64,000 bases of DNA from an uncultured Cellvibrionales bacterium (GTDB lineage Bacteria; Pseudomonadota; Gammaproteobacteria; Pseudomonadales; Porticoccaceae): contig CAJWFB010000003.1 in the NCBI GenBank assembly GCA_913031645.1, positions 19,588 through 83,587 of the forward strand. Reading direction: 5' to 3'. The notes under the pieces were generated by a model. That model ran no database searches. It was given only the letters and a program-made list of their open reading frames with translations, and was not told where the DNA came from. Positions 43,305 to 53,103 of the stretch are shown here, piece by piece; within the stretch, counting starts at the first letter, position 1; every line of letters begins with the position of its first letter. Position numbers and translations under genes: made by a program.

Positions 43305-44704
43305 GGTGCTGTTTCTTCTGGCACGTCCCCTTTAGGTGCATCTGCTTTGGGCGCGCTGACTGGCTTTTTCTTGGCAGCTGGCTTGGGGACTGCCACTGGT
43401 TGAATAAGATGCTCTTCGGGCATGGTGCAAGGCAACTTCATATCTAACAGTTTCTCTATAGGCTCTAACAGAAAAGCGTCATCCTCACAGGCAAAACTAA
43501 TTGAGATACCGGTCTTTCCTGCGCGCCCTGTGCGACCAATGCGATGCACGTAGTCTTCAGGTTCTTCAGGCAGCGTGTAGTTAATGACGTGGCTAACACC
43601 ATCGACATGAATACCACGCCCTGCAACATCCGTTGCAACCATAACGGTCAAAGCGCCTGATTTGAACGAATCTAGCGCTCTCATACGACGATTCTGAGGC
43701 ACATCACCAGATAGGATACCTACTTTGAAACCTTGTTTCCTAAGCTTTTCATGCAAGGTGCGGCAAATATCTCGGCGATTAGCAAACACCATGACACTAT
43801 CAACATCGTCACCCAGTAGTATGTTATTTAAAACAGTAAATTTTTCTTTTGCGGTAGTAATTAATATCTGCTGATCAACTGTGTCGGTAGCAACACGTTC
43901 GGCACCTACCTCAACTGTGACTGGCTTATCTGTCCAGGTTTCAGACAGACGCAATACTTCAGGGGTGAAGGTGGCCGAGAACAATAGCGATTGCCGATCT
44001 TCGCGCTTGGGGGTTAAGTTAACTAGGCGTCGCACCTGCGGAATAAAGCCCATATCGAGCATGCGATCAGCTTCGTCAATAACCAGCACCTCAACACGAT
44101 CAAGATAGATATCTCGATTGTTAGCAAAATCCAATAACCTGCCCGGTGTACCCACCAAAATATCACAGTCATGCTTTTTCATTTTTTGCAGTTGTTTGCC
44201 ATAATCCATACCACCCACCAATGTGTGTGCGGTTAGATTGGTATGTTTTAACAGTTGCGTTGCATCATCACCAATTTGAATAGCGAGTTCTCTCGTCGGT
44301 GCCAAAATTAGGGTTCTGGCTTCACCCACAAAACGCTCGTCTTCAACCGGGTGATTAATCAAGTCAGTAATGATATTAATTAAAAATGCAGCGGTTTTAC
44401 CCGTACCCGTTTGTGCTTTGCCAACAATATCATGGCCGTTAAGCGTATGCGGTAACGAGGCCCCTTGAATAGGCGTGCAATATTCAAAACCCGCATCTTG
44501 AATACCACGCATCAGTTGCGGCGGCAAATCAAAATCATGGAATCTAGCTTTCCCTTCTATGGGTTCAACCTTGAAGCTGGCTATATCCCATGGCTTGGTA
44601 TTGCTGCGTTTGCGGCGATTGGCCGGTTTCTTTTTCGGCGCTTCAACGGCTACAGCGTTGGTCTCGGCAGATGGAGTAGTAGTTTCTTCAGTCAATTTAA
44701 TCAC
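43301..44704 (-). CDS. rhlB: DEAD-box RNA helicase RhlB
   Basis: ATP-dependent RNA helicase; in enterics RhlB works in the RNA degradosome. The 467-residue protein has the Q motif region (FHDFDLPPQLMRGIQDAGF), motif I AQTGTGKT, motif Ia PTREL, motif II DEAD, motif III SAT and motif VI HRIGRTGRAG, with MLDMGFIPQVRRLV. The N-terminal extension is basic and Lys/Arg-rich (KKKPANRRKRSNTKPW) and the C terminus is Ala/Pro/Lys-rich, as in Pseudomonas RhlB. The start codon is GTG with a weak ribosome-binding site. Confidence 0.92.
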   Translation of the reverse strand: MIKLTEETTTPSAETNAVAVEAPKKKPANRRKRSNTKPWDIASFKVEPIEGKARFHDFDLPPQLMRGIQDAGFEYCTPIQGASLPHTLNGHDIVGKAQTGTGKTAAFLINIITDLINHPVEDERFVGEARTLILAPTRELAIQIGDDATQLLKHTNLTAHTLVGGMDYGKQLQKMKKHDCDILVGTPGRLLDFANNRDIYLDRVEVLVIDEADRMLDMGFIPQVRRLVNLTPKREDRQSLLFSATFTPEVLRLSETWTDKPVTVEVGAERVATDTVDQQILITTAKEKFTVLNNILLGDDVDSVMVFANRRDICRTLHEKLRKQGFKVGILSGDVPQNRRMRALDSFKSGALTVMVATDVAGRGIHVDGVSHVINYTLPEEPEDYVHRIGRTGRAGKTGISISFACEDDAFLLEPIEKLLDMKLPCTMPEEHLIQPVAVPKPAAKKKPVSAPKADAPKGDVPEETAP

Positions 44705-44923
44705 GCAGTTTGGTTATCAAAATTTAATAGGGAGGGCAGAGACGTTATTTACCGCCCTCAAAGGGCGCGGAGTGTAGCAGAATTGTACCCCGCTCGCTGA
44801 AAAGAATAGTTAGGGGCTTTTTTTATCGTTGGTGAGACTTAAAATATTGATGCGATGTAAATTTTTCTTCCTTTGCCTGGCCTATTCAAGGACACTAGAA
44901 ACTCATTACTTAAAAACAGTTTT

Positions 44924-46348
44924 ATGTCCTTAGTCCCTGTCCAAAATGAGCCAATGACCTCATTAAAACGGCCGAGATTCGCCGATAATGCGCGATCTCT
45001 TATGCGTCTTGCCACCCCTTTAATTATGGGTCAGATCGCTGTGGTTGGTATGACAGTGACCGATATTTATATCGCCGGCCAGGTGGATGCAGATACGCTG
45101 GCCGCACTGCAGTTGGGTGGCAGTGTATGGTCGCTGATCAATCTAGTGGTAATTGGTATTATGATCGCCAATAGTCCTATTATTGGTAATTTTTGGGGTG
45201 CCAGGCAGTTAGGCCGAGTGCGCTTTCAATTTCAGCAAGCGTTGTGGCTCGCTCTACCGATAGGAATAGTAGTGGTGTGTGCGGTACTAGCGGGTATCCA
45301 TGTACTGAGCTACTTAGAGGTTTCAGAGCGCGTTTATCAAATTGCCAGTGGCTACCTGTACCCCTTTGTCATTACTGGCTTTATGTTCCCTGCATTCTTC
45401 GCGTTTCGTACCTCCTTTGAAGGCATGGGTGATACTCGTCCGGTGCTTGTGTTTAATAGTGCGGCTTTTTTCCTCAATGGTATTCTCGATTACGCCCTCG
45501 TTTTTGGTCATTTTGGATTGCCACAGCTCGGCGGTGTCGGCGCTGCATGGGCGACCGTAGTGGTGATGTTTTTTTTAGTCTCCTGCATGGCCATTTATGG
45601 TCAGCGCTCTAAAACCATGCGAACGGTTGACCTGTACCGAAATTTTGCCGGCCCTAATCTCACTAGCCTTGCCGAAACGCTCCGCTTGGGTATTCCCATT
45701 GCTCTAAACATTGCCGCGGAGTTTAGTTTCTTTGCAATCATTCCTTTTATGATTGCTCACCTTGGTGCGGAGGTTGTCGGCGCTCATGCTATCGCTATTA
45801 ATATCGACTCTCTGGCATTCATGGTGCCGCTGGGAATTGCTCAGGCACTCACTATTAAAGTCTCTCACGCCCAAGGCAGCGGTAACCCAGCGGAGGCAAG
45901 AGTATTTTGTCTTGCTGGTTTTAAGCTGGTATTGATGCTTGGATTGATGATGAGTGCGGCCAAAATAGTCTTTCGCCATGATATTGCCATGCTGTTTAGT
46001 TCAAACGTCAACGTGCAGCTAATTACTGCTAACTTATTCTTCTTTGCCGCCGCATTGGGTGCGGTTGATTGCTTACAAATGGCCTGCAGTGGAGCACTTA
46101 GAGGCTACAAAGATACGCGGGTACCATTAATTATTCAGGTCATCGCGTTCTGGGTAATCGCCTTTCCAATCGCCTATAGCCTTGCATTGACTGATTTTTG
46201 GGGGCCGCCGCTGGGCGTTTATGGATTCTGGATGGGCACGGTTATCGCGTCCAGCGTGGCCGCTACATGTTTGATAATACGCTGGAATTTGGTCTCAAAA
46301 ACGCAAATTAGATTGGCTAGCCAGCCTGTGGCAAGCAACCCATTGTGA
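44924..46348 (+). CDS. MATE-family multidrug/Na+ antiporter (NorM-like)
   Basis: Efflux pump of the MATE family exporting cationic compounds in exchange for Na+ or H+. Twelve hydrophobic segments are visible, with the N-terminal block RLATPLIMGQIAVVGMTVTDIYIAGQV (in part) and the symmetrical second half (LRLGIPIALNIAAEFSFFAI). Several starts are possible: a TTG at 44873, ATG 44924 and ATG 44954, none with a good ribosome-binding site. ATG 44924 is used. It overlaps the convergent prmC gene by 32 bases at its 3' end. Confidence 0.92.
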   Translation: MSLVPVQNEPMTSLKRPRFADNARSLMRLATPLIMGQIAVVGMTVTDIYIAGQVDADTLAALQLGGSVWSLINLVVIGIMIANSPIIGNFWGARQLGRVRFQFQQALWLALPIGIVVVCAVLAGIHVLSYLEVSERVYQIASGYLYPFVITGFMFPAFFAFRTSFEGMGDTRPVLVFNSAAFFLNGILDYALVFGHFGLPQLGGVGAAWATVVVMFFLVSCMAIYGQRSKTMRTVDLYRNFAGPNLTSLAETLRLGIPIALNIAAEFSFFAIIPFMIAHLGAEVVGAHAIAINIDSLAFMVPLGIAQALTIKVSHAQGSGNPAEARVFCLAGFKLVLMLGLMMSAAKIVFRHDIAMLFSSNVNVQLITANLFFFAAALGAVDCLQMACSGALRGYKDTRVPLIIQVIAFWVIAFPIAYSLALTDFWGPPLGVYGFWMGTVIASSVAATCLIIRWNLVSKTQIRLASQPVASNPL

Positions 46349-47177
46349 TACGTTGGAGCTGATTAAAATCAGTCTTAGTTTCAATGCTAATAAAACCTGC
46401 CGCTCTAAACAATTCTCTGACGGTACTACCCTGCCGATAGCCATGTTCAACCAGCAACCAACCGAGTGCCTCTAAGTATTTGACACTGCTGCCGATCACT
46501 TCTCTTAAATCATCTAAGCCATCAACACCAGATACCAGCGCTGATGCAGGTTCAAAACGCACGTCACCCTGAGTGAGATGTGGATCGTCAATTTCAATAT
46601 AAGGCGGATTACTCACAATTAAGTGATAATTCGATAATCGTCCAAGCAGAGGTACCTGCCTGAACCAATCACTTTGATAAATCATTACATTGTCAATTTG
46701 GCAGTAATGACTATTTAACTCCGCTAGTTTTACCGCCGCAGGTTCTGAGTCTACGGCTGTTAACTGCCAGTTGGGCCGCTCCTTCGCTAGCGCCAGGGCA
46801 ATTGCTCCGGTGCCAGTACCCAGGTCAATGGCACGACAATTATCAGGCAAATCTAAAGCTAATGATGTCTCAACTAGCAATTCAGTTTCGGGCCGCGGAA
46901 TCAGTGTCTGTGGGGTTACTTTGAGATCGAGACTCCAAAATCCTTGGCTACCGATGATGAAAGCAATGGGCTCACCGGTCAGGCGACGTGCAAACAAGTC
47001 TTCGAAAATGACCACCTGTGCTGATAACAGCACATGCTCTGGCCAAGTCTTCAACCACGCTCGGTCAACATCCAGGGCATGGCTCAACAGAAGCTCCACA
47101 TCTAACACTGCCGTGTCGCTAATATCCTTTAGCTGATCAGCATATTTTAATAAGGCGGTAACCGAATTAATTTCCAC
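46317..47177 (-). CDS. prmC: Peptide chain release factor N5-glutamine methyltransferase
   Basis: Methylates the glutamine of the GGQ motif in RF1 and RF2 with SAM. The SAM-binding GTGTGAIALALA and the catalytic NPPY (in LIVSNPPYIE) are present. GTG 47177 starts 10 bases after the prfA stop with GGGAG close upstream. A longer frame from ATG 47228 would overlap prfA and adds an Arg/Ser-rich peptide not typical of the family. It is directly downstream of its substrate gene prfA. The 3' end overlaps the MATE gene tail to tail. Confidence 0.94.
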   Translation of the reverse strand: MEINSVTALLKYADQLKDISDTAVLDVELLLSHALDVDRAWLKTWPEHVLLSAQVVIFEDLFARRLTGEPIAFIIGSQGFWSLDLKVTPQTLIPRPETELLVETSLALDLPDNCRAIDLGTGTGAIALALAKERPNWQLTAVDSEPAAVKLAELNSHYCQIDNVMIYQSDWFRQVPLLGRLSNYHLIVSNPPYIEIDDPHLTQGDVRFEPASALVSGVDGLDDLREVIGSSVKYLEALGWLLVEHGYRQGSTVRELFRAAGFISIETKTDFNQLQRITMGCLPQAG

Positions 47178-47187
47178 GTCTCCCAAC

Positions 47188-48270
47188 CTACTGCGACAAC
47201 TGCGCGAGTTGCTCAGCCTGAAATTCATTCACCAGGGGTTCAACAATCTCGGTAAGTGAGCCCTCCATGATCTCACCCAGCTTGTAGAGAGTCAGATTAA
47301 TTCGATGATCAGTGACCCGGCCCTGTGGAAAATTATAGGTACGAATACGCTCAGAACGATCGCCGCTACCAACCAAATTTTTACGCTGATCTGCATGCTC
47401 TTTGGCCGCCGCCTCATCTTGGGCTGAAGTCAATCTGGCCTGCAGCACTGACATCGCCTTAGCACGATTTTTATGTTGTGACCGCTCGTCCTGACATTCA
47501 ACCACTAACCCAGTGGGCAGATGCGTCAATCGAATAGCCGAATCGGTTTTATTCACGTGCTGACCACCAGAGCCTGACGCTCGAAAGGTGTCTACGCGAA
47601 GATCACCTTTGTTAATTTCAATAGCATCTTTTTCATCGGCCTCGGCCATAATGGCCACTGTACAAGCAGAGGTGTGGATTCTGCCCTGTGACTCGGTATC
47701 AGGTACTCTCTGAACACGATGGGCGCCCGATTCAAATTTAAGCTTAGAGTAAACACCTTGGCCAACTATCCTGACAATAATTTCTTTGTAGCCACCGTGA
47801 TCACCTTGATTCTCGCTGATCACTTCAACTTTCCAGCGATTTGACTCAGCAAACTTGCTATACATGCGAAACAAATCTCCAGAGAAAATAGCCGCTTCGT
47901 CACCCCCGGTTCCTGCGCGAATTTCTAAAAATACATTTTTCCCATCGTTAGGATCTTTGGGCAATAGTAACCGTTGCAAGTCGACTTCCAGCACCTCTAA
48001 TTGCGCCTGGCCATCTTGAACTTCGTCATTCGCCATGGCACGCATATCAGGATCAGAATCTTTAAGTAATAGCTTAGCCTCATCAATATCTGATGCTACC
48101 TCAAGAAAGCTTTGATAACTTTTCACCACAGGCTCAAGTTCCGCATATTCCTTAGAGAGCTCACGGTACTTATTTTGATCACTGATGATTTCAGCATCAC
48201 TCAAAAGCGCACCGACTTCTTCATAGCGCTCTGCGAGCAGATCTAACTTACTCAAAATTGATGCTTTCAT
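47188..48270 (-). CDS. prfA: Peptide chain release factor 1
   Basis: RF1 recognises UAA and UAG and triggers peptide release. The 360-residue protein has the codon-recognition P-x-T motif in [18 protein letters not shown] (here P-D-T) and the catalytic GGQ in [14 protein letters not shown]. Size is standard. It lies between hemA upstream (51-base gap) and prmC downstream, the conserved hemA-prfA-prmC operon. Confidence 0.97.
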   Translation of the reverse strand: MKASILSKLDLLAERYEEVGALLSDAEIISDQNKYRELSKEYAELEPVVKSYQSFLEVASDIDEAKLLLKDSDPDMRAMANDEVQDGQAQLEVLEVDLQRLLLPKDPNDGKNVFLEIRAGTGGDEAAIFSGDLFRMYSKFAESNRWKVEVISENQGDHGGYKEIIVRIVGQGVYSKLKFESGAHRVQRVPDTESQGRIHTSACTVAIMAEADEKDAIEINKGDLRVDTFRASGSGGQHVNKTDSAIRLTHLPTGLVVECQDERSQHKNRAKAMSVLQARLTSAQDEAAAKEHADQRKNLVGSGDRSERIRTYNFPQGRVTDHRINLTLYKLGEIMEGSLTEIVEPLVNEFQAEQLAQLSQ

Positions 48271-48321
48271 GCTATTTAAAGCCTAGGTTATTTTAGTGAA
48301 TTAATATTTAGTAGGGACTAA

Positions 48322-49581
48322 CTAATGCTTTTTGTTGCTCAGATCAAACAACTCATTGGCAACATTAATAGCGTCATCTCGCCCTTCTTCGCCAGCCTTC
48401 TTAAGTTGAGTGGTCGGCTTGTGAAGGAGTTTATTGGTTAGATTTCGTGCTAATGTGGTGATCACATCAGCTGAATCTTTGCCCTGCTGCAGCGAAGCCA
48501 TCGCTTTATCTATCTCCGCATCGCGGATTAATTCAACGCTGTTACGAAAAGCCCGTATGGTATCCACAGCAGCCAATGCACGGTGCTGTTTTACCCAGTT
48601 TTCAACTTCTTGGTTGATTATTTCTAAGGCCAGATCTGCAGCGCTACTTCGAGCTCGCATATTGTCTTGCACGACCTCTTCAAGATCATCAACTGTATAC
48701 AAATAGACGTCTGGAAGCTCCTCTACCTCAGCTTCAATATCTCTTGGGACTGCAATATCAACCATAAAGAAGGGTTTGAATTTACGTTTCTTTAATGCTG
48801 ATTCCACTGCACCCTTACCGAGTATAGGCAACTGACTGGCTGTTGATGAAATAACGATATCTGCGTGGGGTAAAAAGTCGGGGATATCGGCCAATAAAAT
48901 CGCATCGGCTGAATAAACTTCAGCGAGTTCTTGGGCGCGACTCAATGTTCTATTAGCAACGGTGATTTTACCAATTTGTTGGTCGCGCAAATGCTTGGCG
49001 ACCAAATCTATAGTCTCTCCTGCGCCAATCAATAAGGCGTGAGCGTCCTTTAAATTAGTGAAAATTTGCGCCGCTAGATTAACCGAAGCGTAGGCCACGG
49101 AAACCGGATTTTTACCAATCGCTGTTTCGGAGCGCACTCGCTTTGCGGCTGAAAAAGCAAGCTGAAACGCTTGATTGAGGAAGGTCGATACGGTGCCTGC
49201 TTCGCGGCCCACAGAATAAGCCGACTTAATCTGACCAAAAATTTGCGGCTCGCCTAAAACAAGCGAGTCTAGGCCGCTGGCGACGCGCATCATATGCGTG
49301 ATGGCCTGTTCATCGCGATAACAATAATAGCAGTCTTGTAACTGGTTGATTTCAACCCCTTTGATCATTGATAACCAGGTTAGCAACTGAACATCAGAGG
49401 TTTCACCAAACAAATAGACTTCGGTACGGTTACAGGTAGACAACAGGGCTACTTCTTGAACATGCAGAATCGAACGAGCGTCTTGTAGCACCTGAACCAC
49501 TATTTCAGGAGCGAAGGCAATTCTTCCGCGAAGATCCACAGAAGCCGACTTGTGATTGATACCAAAGGCTAAGATACCCAT
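48322..49581 (-). CDS. hemA: Glutamyl-tRNA reductase
   Basis: First step of C5-pathway tetrapyrrole synthesis, reducing glutamyl-tRNA to glutamate-1-semialdehyde. The catalytic Cys is in LLSTCNRTEVYLFGE (about residue 50). GEPQIFGQIKSAY, the NADPH-binding LLIGAGETIDLVAKHL and the C-terminal dimerisation helix are present. ATG 49581 is chosen; a GTG directly before it is equally possible. It is divergent from the TPR lipoprotein gene, as in Pseudomonas, across a 200-base gap. Confidence 0.96.
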   Translation of the reverse strand: MGILAFGINHKSASVDLRGRIAFAPEIVVQVLQDARSILHVQEVALLSTCNRTEVYLFGETSDVQLLTWLSMIKGVEINQLQDCYYCYRDEQAITHMMRVASGLDSLVLGEPQIFGQIKSAYSVGREAGTVSTFLNQAFQLAFSAAKRVRSETAIGKNPVSVAYASVNLAAQIFTNLKDAHALLIGAGETIDLVAKHLRDQQIGKITVANRTLSRAQELAEVYSADAILLADIPDFLPHADIVISSTASQLPILGKGAVESALKKRKFKPFFMVDIAVPRDIEAEVEELPDVYLYTVDDLEEVVQDNMRARSSAADLALEIINQEVENWVKQHRALAAVDTIRAFRNSVELIRDAEIDKAMASLQQGKDSADVITTLARNLTNKLLHKPTTQLKKAGEEGRDDAINVANELFDLSNKKH

Positions 49582-49781
49582 CACTGTTAAAAAATAATCC
49601 TACTTTTCAAAGCCTACCTACCCAACAATCTTTATCGAATTTCTGTTATTACGGGTAATTTTACACAACTATCCCTCTGGAATGCAGTTTAAACTCAAAA
49701 CATTTGTCAAGAATGGCCTAAAAATCACCGAGTTTTACGATAGCAATTGTCTTACGGCTAAATATCTATGAAAATAGGCGA

Positions 49782-51527
49782 ATGAAAGTAACCATAAATC
49801 TCAGCCTTATCTTATTCAGCATTGCGCTTGCTAGCTGCGCTAGCCAACCGTCTTTAATTGCGACTGAATCATTGCTCCAAGAGGCTGTGGAATCCAGTTT
49901 AGCCCCAGAAAAGACAGATCTTCCGCTGGAGAAAATATCCAGCGAAAGCCTTTATGATCTCCTCGTGGGCGATGTTGCGCTGAGTCGCAACCAATTTGAT
50001 ACCGCTCTGGCGAAATATAGCTATCAAGCTCGAGTAACTAATGATCAAGAAGTGATTAAATTGACCCTGCGTATTGCCGAGCATTTAGAAGACCAGTCCA
50101 CACGTGTAGAAATGGCTCGACTGTGGTTAGAGGTGGCACCTGACAATACTGAGGCTCATCGTGCCGCACTGGACACTTTCATGGCCAGTGGTAATGTTTT
50201 AGAAGCCTTAGATCAAGGCGGTTGGCTGTACCAAAATCGTGATGATTTAGACGCTTTTATTTTTGTCTCTACGGCAGCGGTTGTATCGCCAAAATTATTT
50301 ACCTCGATTATTGACCACCTTGCAACCTTGTCATTGAGCGATGAAAAGAAACCAACTATTCGGTTTATAGAGGCCATCTTTTATCAAAAAAGCAATCAGC
50401 CGATTAAGGCTGAGACTAAGACCCGAGAATTTTTAGCGCTCAGAGGTAACGACCAACGCGGTCTGCTGCTGCTGGCACAGTTGTTACATCAACAGCAGAG
50501 AAAAGATGAGGCTATAGCCGTCTTGGAAGAGGCCTTGCAAGATGATCCCTCAGCTCGTAAGTTACGCCTGCAATACGCGCGCTTTTTGGCCGCTGATTCA
50601 GTAGATAAAGCCATCATCCAATTTAACTTATTGCAAGCGGACGACCCTAAAGACCAAGAGGTGAACTTCTTACTTGGTCTACTGCGTCTCAGCCAGAACA
50701 AATTTGATCTGGCAATTCCATTATTTCAACAGGCCTCAAATACCCCCAGCCTGAGGGCCAATGCACAATATCATCTGGGCACCATCGCCGAACGGCAGAA
50801 TCGAATTGTCGACGCCATCAATCACTACACTCAAGTGCGGTTTGGACGTAATTATATTGTTGCAGCATCCAGAGTCAGCACACTTTTGGCGACGCACCGC
50901 AATATCAATGAAGCGCGACAATATTTGCAGCGGTTGCGTTTTAGCCAGCCGCAACAGGCAGTCAGCCTTTTTCAGGTAGAGTCCAATCTTCTTATCAGCA
51001 TGCAGCAGCCCGCGCAGGCTCTACAAATACTATCATCTGGGCTAGAGACCTTCCCCAATGATCCAGAATTACTCTATGCGCGCTCAATGGTGGCCGAGCA
51101 ACAAGATAACTTTGCTCTGGCTGAAAGTGACCTTAGAATATTGTTAGCGCAGGATGAAAATAATGCCACCATACTCAATGCTTTGGGCTATACCATGGCA
51201 CTGCACACTGATCGACAACAAGAAGCTTATGACCTTATCATCCGTGCCTATAACTTGAGCCCCAACAGTCCATCTATTATCGACAGTCTCGGCTGGGTAC
51301 TATTTAAACTAGGCCGCGCCCAAGAGGCCTTAACCTATCTTGAGCAAGCCTATAATATGGTGTCAGACCCAGAAATAGCGGCCCATCTAGGGGAAGTTTA
51401 TTGGGTACTGGGAAATAGCGAGCAGGCACTGGAACTATGGTCTAAAACACTAAAACAACATCCTAACCATCAGGAAATTATGCAGACTATGCTGCGCTTG
51501 GGTGCTTCGGCGTCGATAGCCCCATGA
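49782..51527 (+). CDS. TPR-repeat lipoprotein upstream of lolB
   Basis: A 581-residue predicted outer-membrane lipoprotein with signal peptide and lipobox LASC (Cys about 19). Many tetratricopeptide-like repeats follow (for example DEAIAVLEEALQDDPSARKLRLQYARFLA in part, and PNSPSIIDSLGWVLFKLGR with AQEALTYLEQAY near the C terminus). Homologues sit in the same place, between hemA and lolB, in Pseudomonas, but the function is not established. Its stop is 10 bases before the lolB ATG, suggesting an operon with lolB and ispE. Confidence 0.85.
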   Translation: MKVTINLSLILFSIALASCASQPSLIATESLLQEAVESSLAPEKTDLPLEKISSESLYDLLVGDVALSRNQFDTALAKYSYQARVTNDQEVIKLTLRIAEHLEDQSTRVEMARLWLEVAPDNTEAHRAALDTFMASGNVLEALDQGGWLYQNRDDLDAFIFVSTAAVVSPKLFTSIIDHLATLSLSDEKKPTIRFIEAIFYQKSNQPIKAETKTREFLALRGNDQRGLLLLAQLLHQQQRKDEAIAVLEEALQDDPSARKLRLQYARFLAADSVDKAIIQFNLLQADDPKDQEVNFLLGLLRLSQNKFDLAIPLFQQASNTPSLRANAQYHLGTIAERQNRIVDAINHYTQVRFGRNYIVAASRVSTLLATHRNINEARQYLQRLRFSQPQQAVSLFQVESNLLISMQQPAQALQILSSGLETFPNDPELLYARSMVAEQQDNFALAESDLRILLAQDENNATILNALGYTMALHTDRQQEAYDLIIRAYNLSPNSPSIIDSLGWVLFKLGRAQEALTYLEQAYNMVSDPEIAAHLGEVYWVLGNSEQALELWSKTLKQHPNHQEIMQTMLRLGASASIAP

Positions 51528-51537
51528 GGTGTCATTG

Positions 51538-52128
51538 ATGCGTTGGTTAAAGTTAGTCTTTGTGGTGGTTTTTGTCAGCGGCTGTAGTTCTCTGATGACA
51601 AAGACCAGCCAAGAAGACGTGCTGAACTATGACCCCACTGAAATTGGTCAAATTAATCACTGGCAAATAAAGGGTAAGCTGGGGTTTAAATCAACAAATC
51701 AGAGTGGTAGCGCTGCGATCAATTGGCAGCAGCATGAGGCGGACTACACAATAACGCTCAGCGGGCCCTTCGCCTCTGGGAGGGTCATGATTAGTGGTAA
51801 CCATCAGATCGCCGAAATGCGCAGTGGCGATAAGATATTTAGGCACTCCCCACAACAACTGGCAATGCAACTCACCGGCTTACCCCTACCCATAGATTTT
51901 CTAAGTTCTTGGGTAAAAGGTCTCCCTTCCAAAGACGACCAGACCTTGCAACACTTTGTCACTAACCCAAACGGCAGCGCTACCAGCTTTCAACAACATA
52001 ACTGGCATTTATCGTTTTCTGATTATCGCTTCACCGATCGAGGATACCTACCCCGAAAAATAATCGGCCAACTGGGTGAACAAAGCTTTAAACTAGTAAT
52101 AGCCCAATGGATTTTTACAGACAATTAA
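51538..52128 (+). CDS. lolB: Outer-membrane lipoprotein receptor LolB
   Basis: Receives lipoproteins from the LolA chaperone and inserts them in the outer membrane; itself a lipoprotein. The signal peptide and lipobox FVSGC are at the N terminus. The mature part shows HWQIKGKLGFKS and GSAAINWQQHEADYTITLSGPFASG (in part), typical of LolB. ATG 51538 has GAGG 8 bases upstream; a GTG three codons earlier overlaps that site. One base separates it from ispE. Confidence 0.92.
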   Translation: MRWLKLVFVVVFVSGCSSLMTKTSQEDVLNYDPTEIGQINHWQIKGKLGFKSTNQSGSAAINWQQHEADYTITLSGPFASGRVMISGNHQIAEMRSGDKIFRHSPQQLAMQLTGLPLPIDFLSSWVKGLPSKDDQTLQHFVTNPNGSATSFQQHNWHLSFSDYRFTDRGYLPRKIIGQLGEQSFKLVIAQWIFTDN

Positions 52129-52129
52129 A

Positions 52130-53017
52130 ATGACCCACGCGATGGAGCCTATGCAAAGTCTTAGTTTACCCTCACCGGCAAAGATTAACCTTTTTTTGCA
52201 TATTATCGGCCAGCGGGCAAACGGGTATCACGACCTGCAAACCATCTTTCAACTGCTCGATTTTGGCGACAATCTCACTTTCCTTTCCAATGGATCTGGA
52301 AAAATACAGTTAAACGGCAATATTGACGGGGTTGATGAAAAAAATAATTTAATTATTCGTGCTGCAAAATTACTTCAAGCGTCAACCGGGTGCGCAAAAG
52401 GCTGCACTATCGATTTGGATAAAAAACTACCGCTGGGTGCTGGCTTAGGCGGCGGAAGTAGTAACGCTGCGACAACGCTTATGGCTCTCAATACCCTTTG
52501 GGACTGCGGCCTAACGACCGATTTATTGGCCGCGCTAGGGGGAAAAATTGGTGCCGACGTGCCTGTTTTTATCCATGGTCAGAGCGCATTCGCTGAAGGA
52601 ATTGGTGAAATATTGACGCCCATCGAACTACCCAAAAAGTGGTTTTTAGTCATAACACCTAATTGCCAAGTGTCGACTGAAGAAATTTTTTCACATCCTC
52701 AATTGACAAGGAACTCTTCACCCATCAAAATACGCGCCCTTCCAGAGGGACAGTGCAGAAATGACTGTCAAACGTTAGTAGCAAGTCTCTACCCAGCGGT
52801 TGAAAAAGCGCTAAAATGGGCAGAAAATTTTGCAACCCCTCTGATGACTGGAACAGGTGCAAGCGTATTTTGTAGCTTTGGCAACCGTGCAGAGGCCGAG
52901 AAGGTCCTTGCCCAGCTGCCAGAGCAATGGAGTGGGTTTGTGGCGAAGAGTGTGAATGACTCCCCGCTACACCAAAAATTGAGTAACTGTTTTACTGGGG
53001 CGTCGCCAAGCGGTTAA
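52130..53017 (+). CDS. ispE: 4-diphosphocytidyl-2-C-methyl-D-erythritol kinase
   Basis: GHMP kinase of the non-mevalonate isoprenoid pathway. The sequence shows [17 protein letters not shown], the ATP-binding [15 protein letters not shown] and the C-terminal MTGTGASVF. The start could be ATG 52130, 52142 or 52151; none has an ideal ribosome-binding site. The last seven codons, including the stop (coding GASPSG), lie inside the tRNA-Gln gene that begins at 52996, so the CDS and tRNA overlap by 22 bases on the same strand. Confidence 0.94.
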   Translation: MTHAMEPMQSLSLPSPAKINLFLHIIGQRANGYHDLQTIFQLLDFGDNLTFLSNGSGKIQLNGNIDGVDEKNNLIIRAAKLLQASTGCAKGCTIDLDKKLPLGAGLGGGSSNAATTLMALNTLWDCGLTTDLLAALGGKIGADVPVFIHGQSAFAEGIGEILTPIELPKKWFLVITPNCQVSTEEIFSHPQLTRNSSPIKIRALPEGQCRNDCQTLVASLYPAVEKALKWAENFATPLMTGTGASVFCSFGNRAEAEKVLAQLPEQWSGFVAKSVNDSPLHQKLSNCFTGASPSG

Positions 53018-53070
53018 GGCAACGGGTTTTGATCCCGTCATCGGAGGTTCGATCCCTCCCGCCCCAGCCA
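52996..53070 (+). tRNA. tRNA-Gln (anticodon TTG)
   Basis: A 75-base cloverleaf with encoded CCA. The acceptor arm TGGGGCG pairs with CGCCCCA, the anticodon arm is ACGGG-TTTTGAT-CCCGT with anticodon TTG, and the T arm has GGAGGTTCGATCCCTCC. Its 5' end overlaps the last 22 bases of ispE, and prs begins 33 bases after it. The ispE-tRNA-Gln-prs order is also seen in Pseudomonas. Confidence 0.97.
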
Positions 53071-53103
53071 TTTCAAACTATCACGAGCATTGGGAAACAT
53101 GAC

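Noticed and set aside
49690-49730. TTGACA on the minus strand as a hemA promoter
   Set aside because: A perfect -35 is present (complement of 49704-49709), but no acceptable -10 hexamer lies at 16-18 bases, so I did not annotate it.
53029-53103. Upstream extension of prs into tRNA-Gln
   Set aside because: The frame is open but the residues are encoded by the tRNA and are not conserved in Prs. The GTG at 53104 has a good ribosome-binding site and the expected N terminus.
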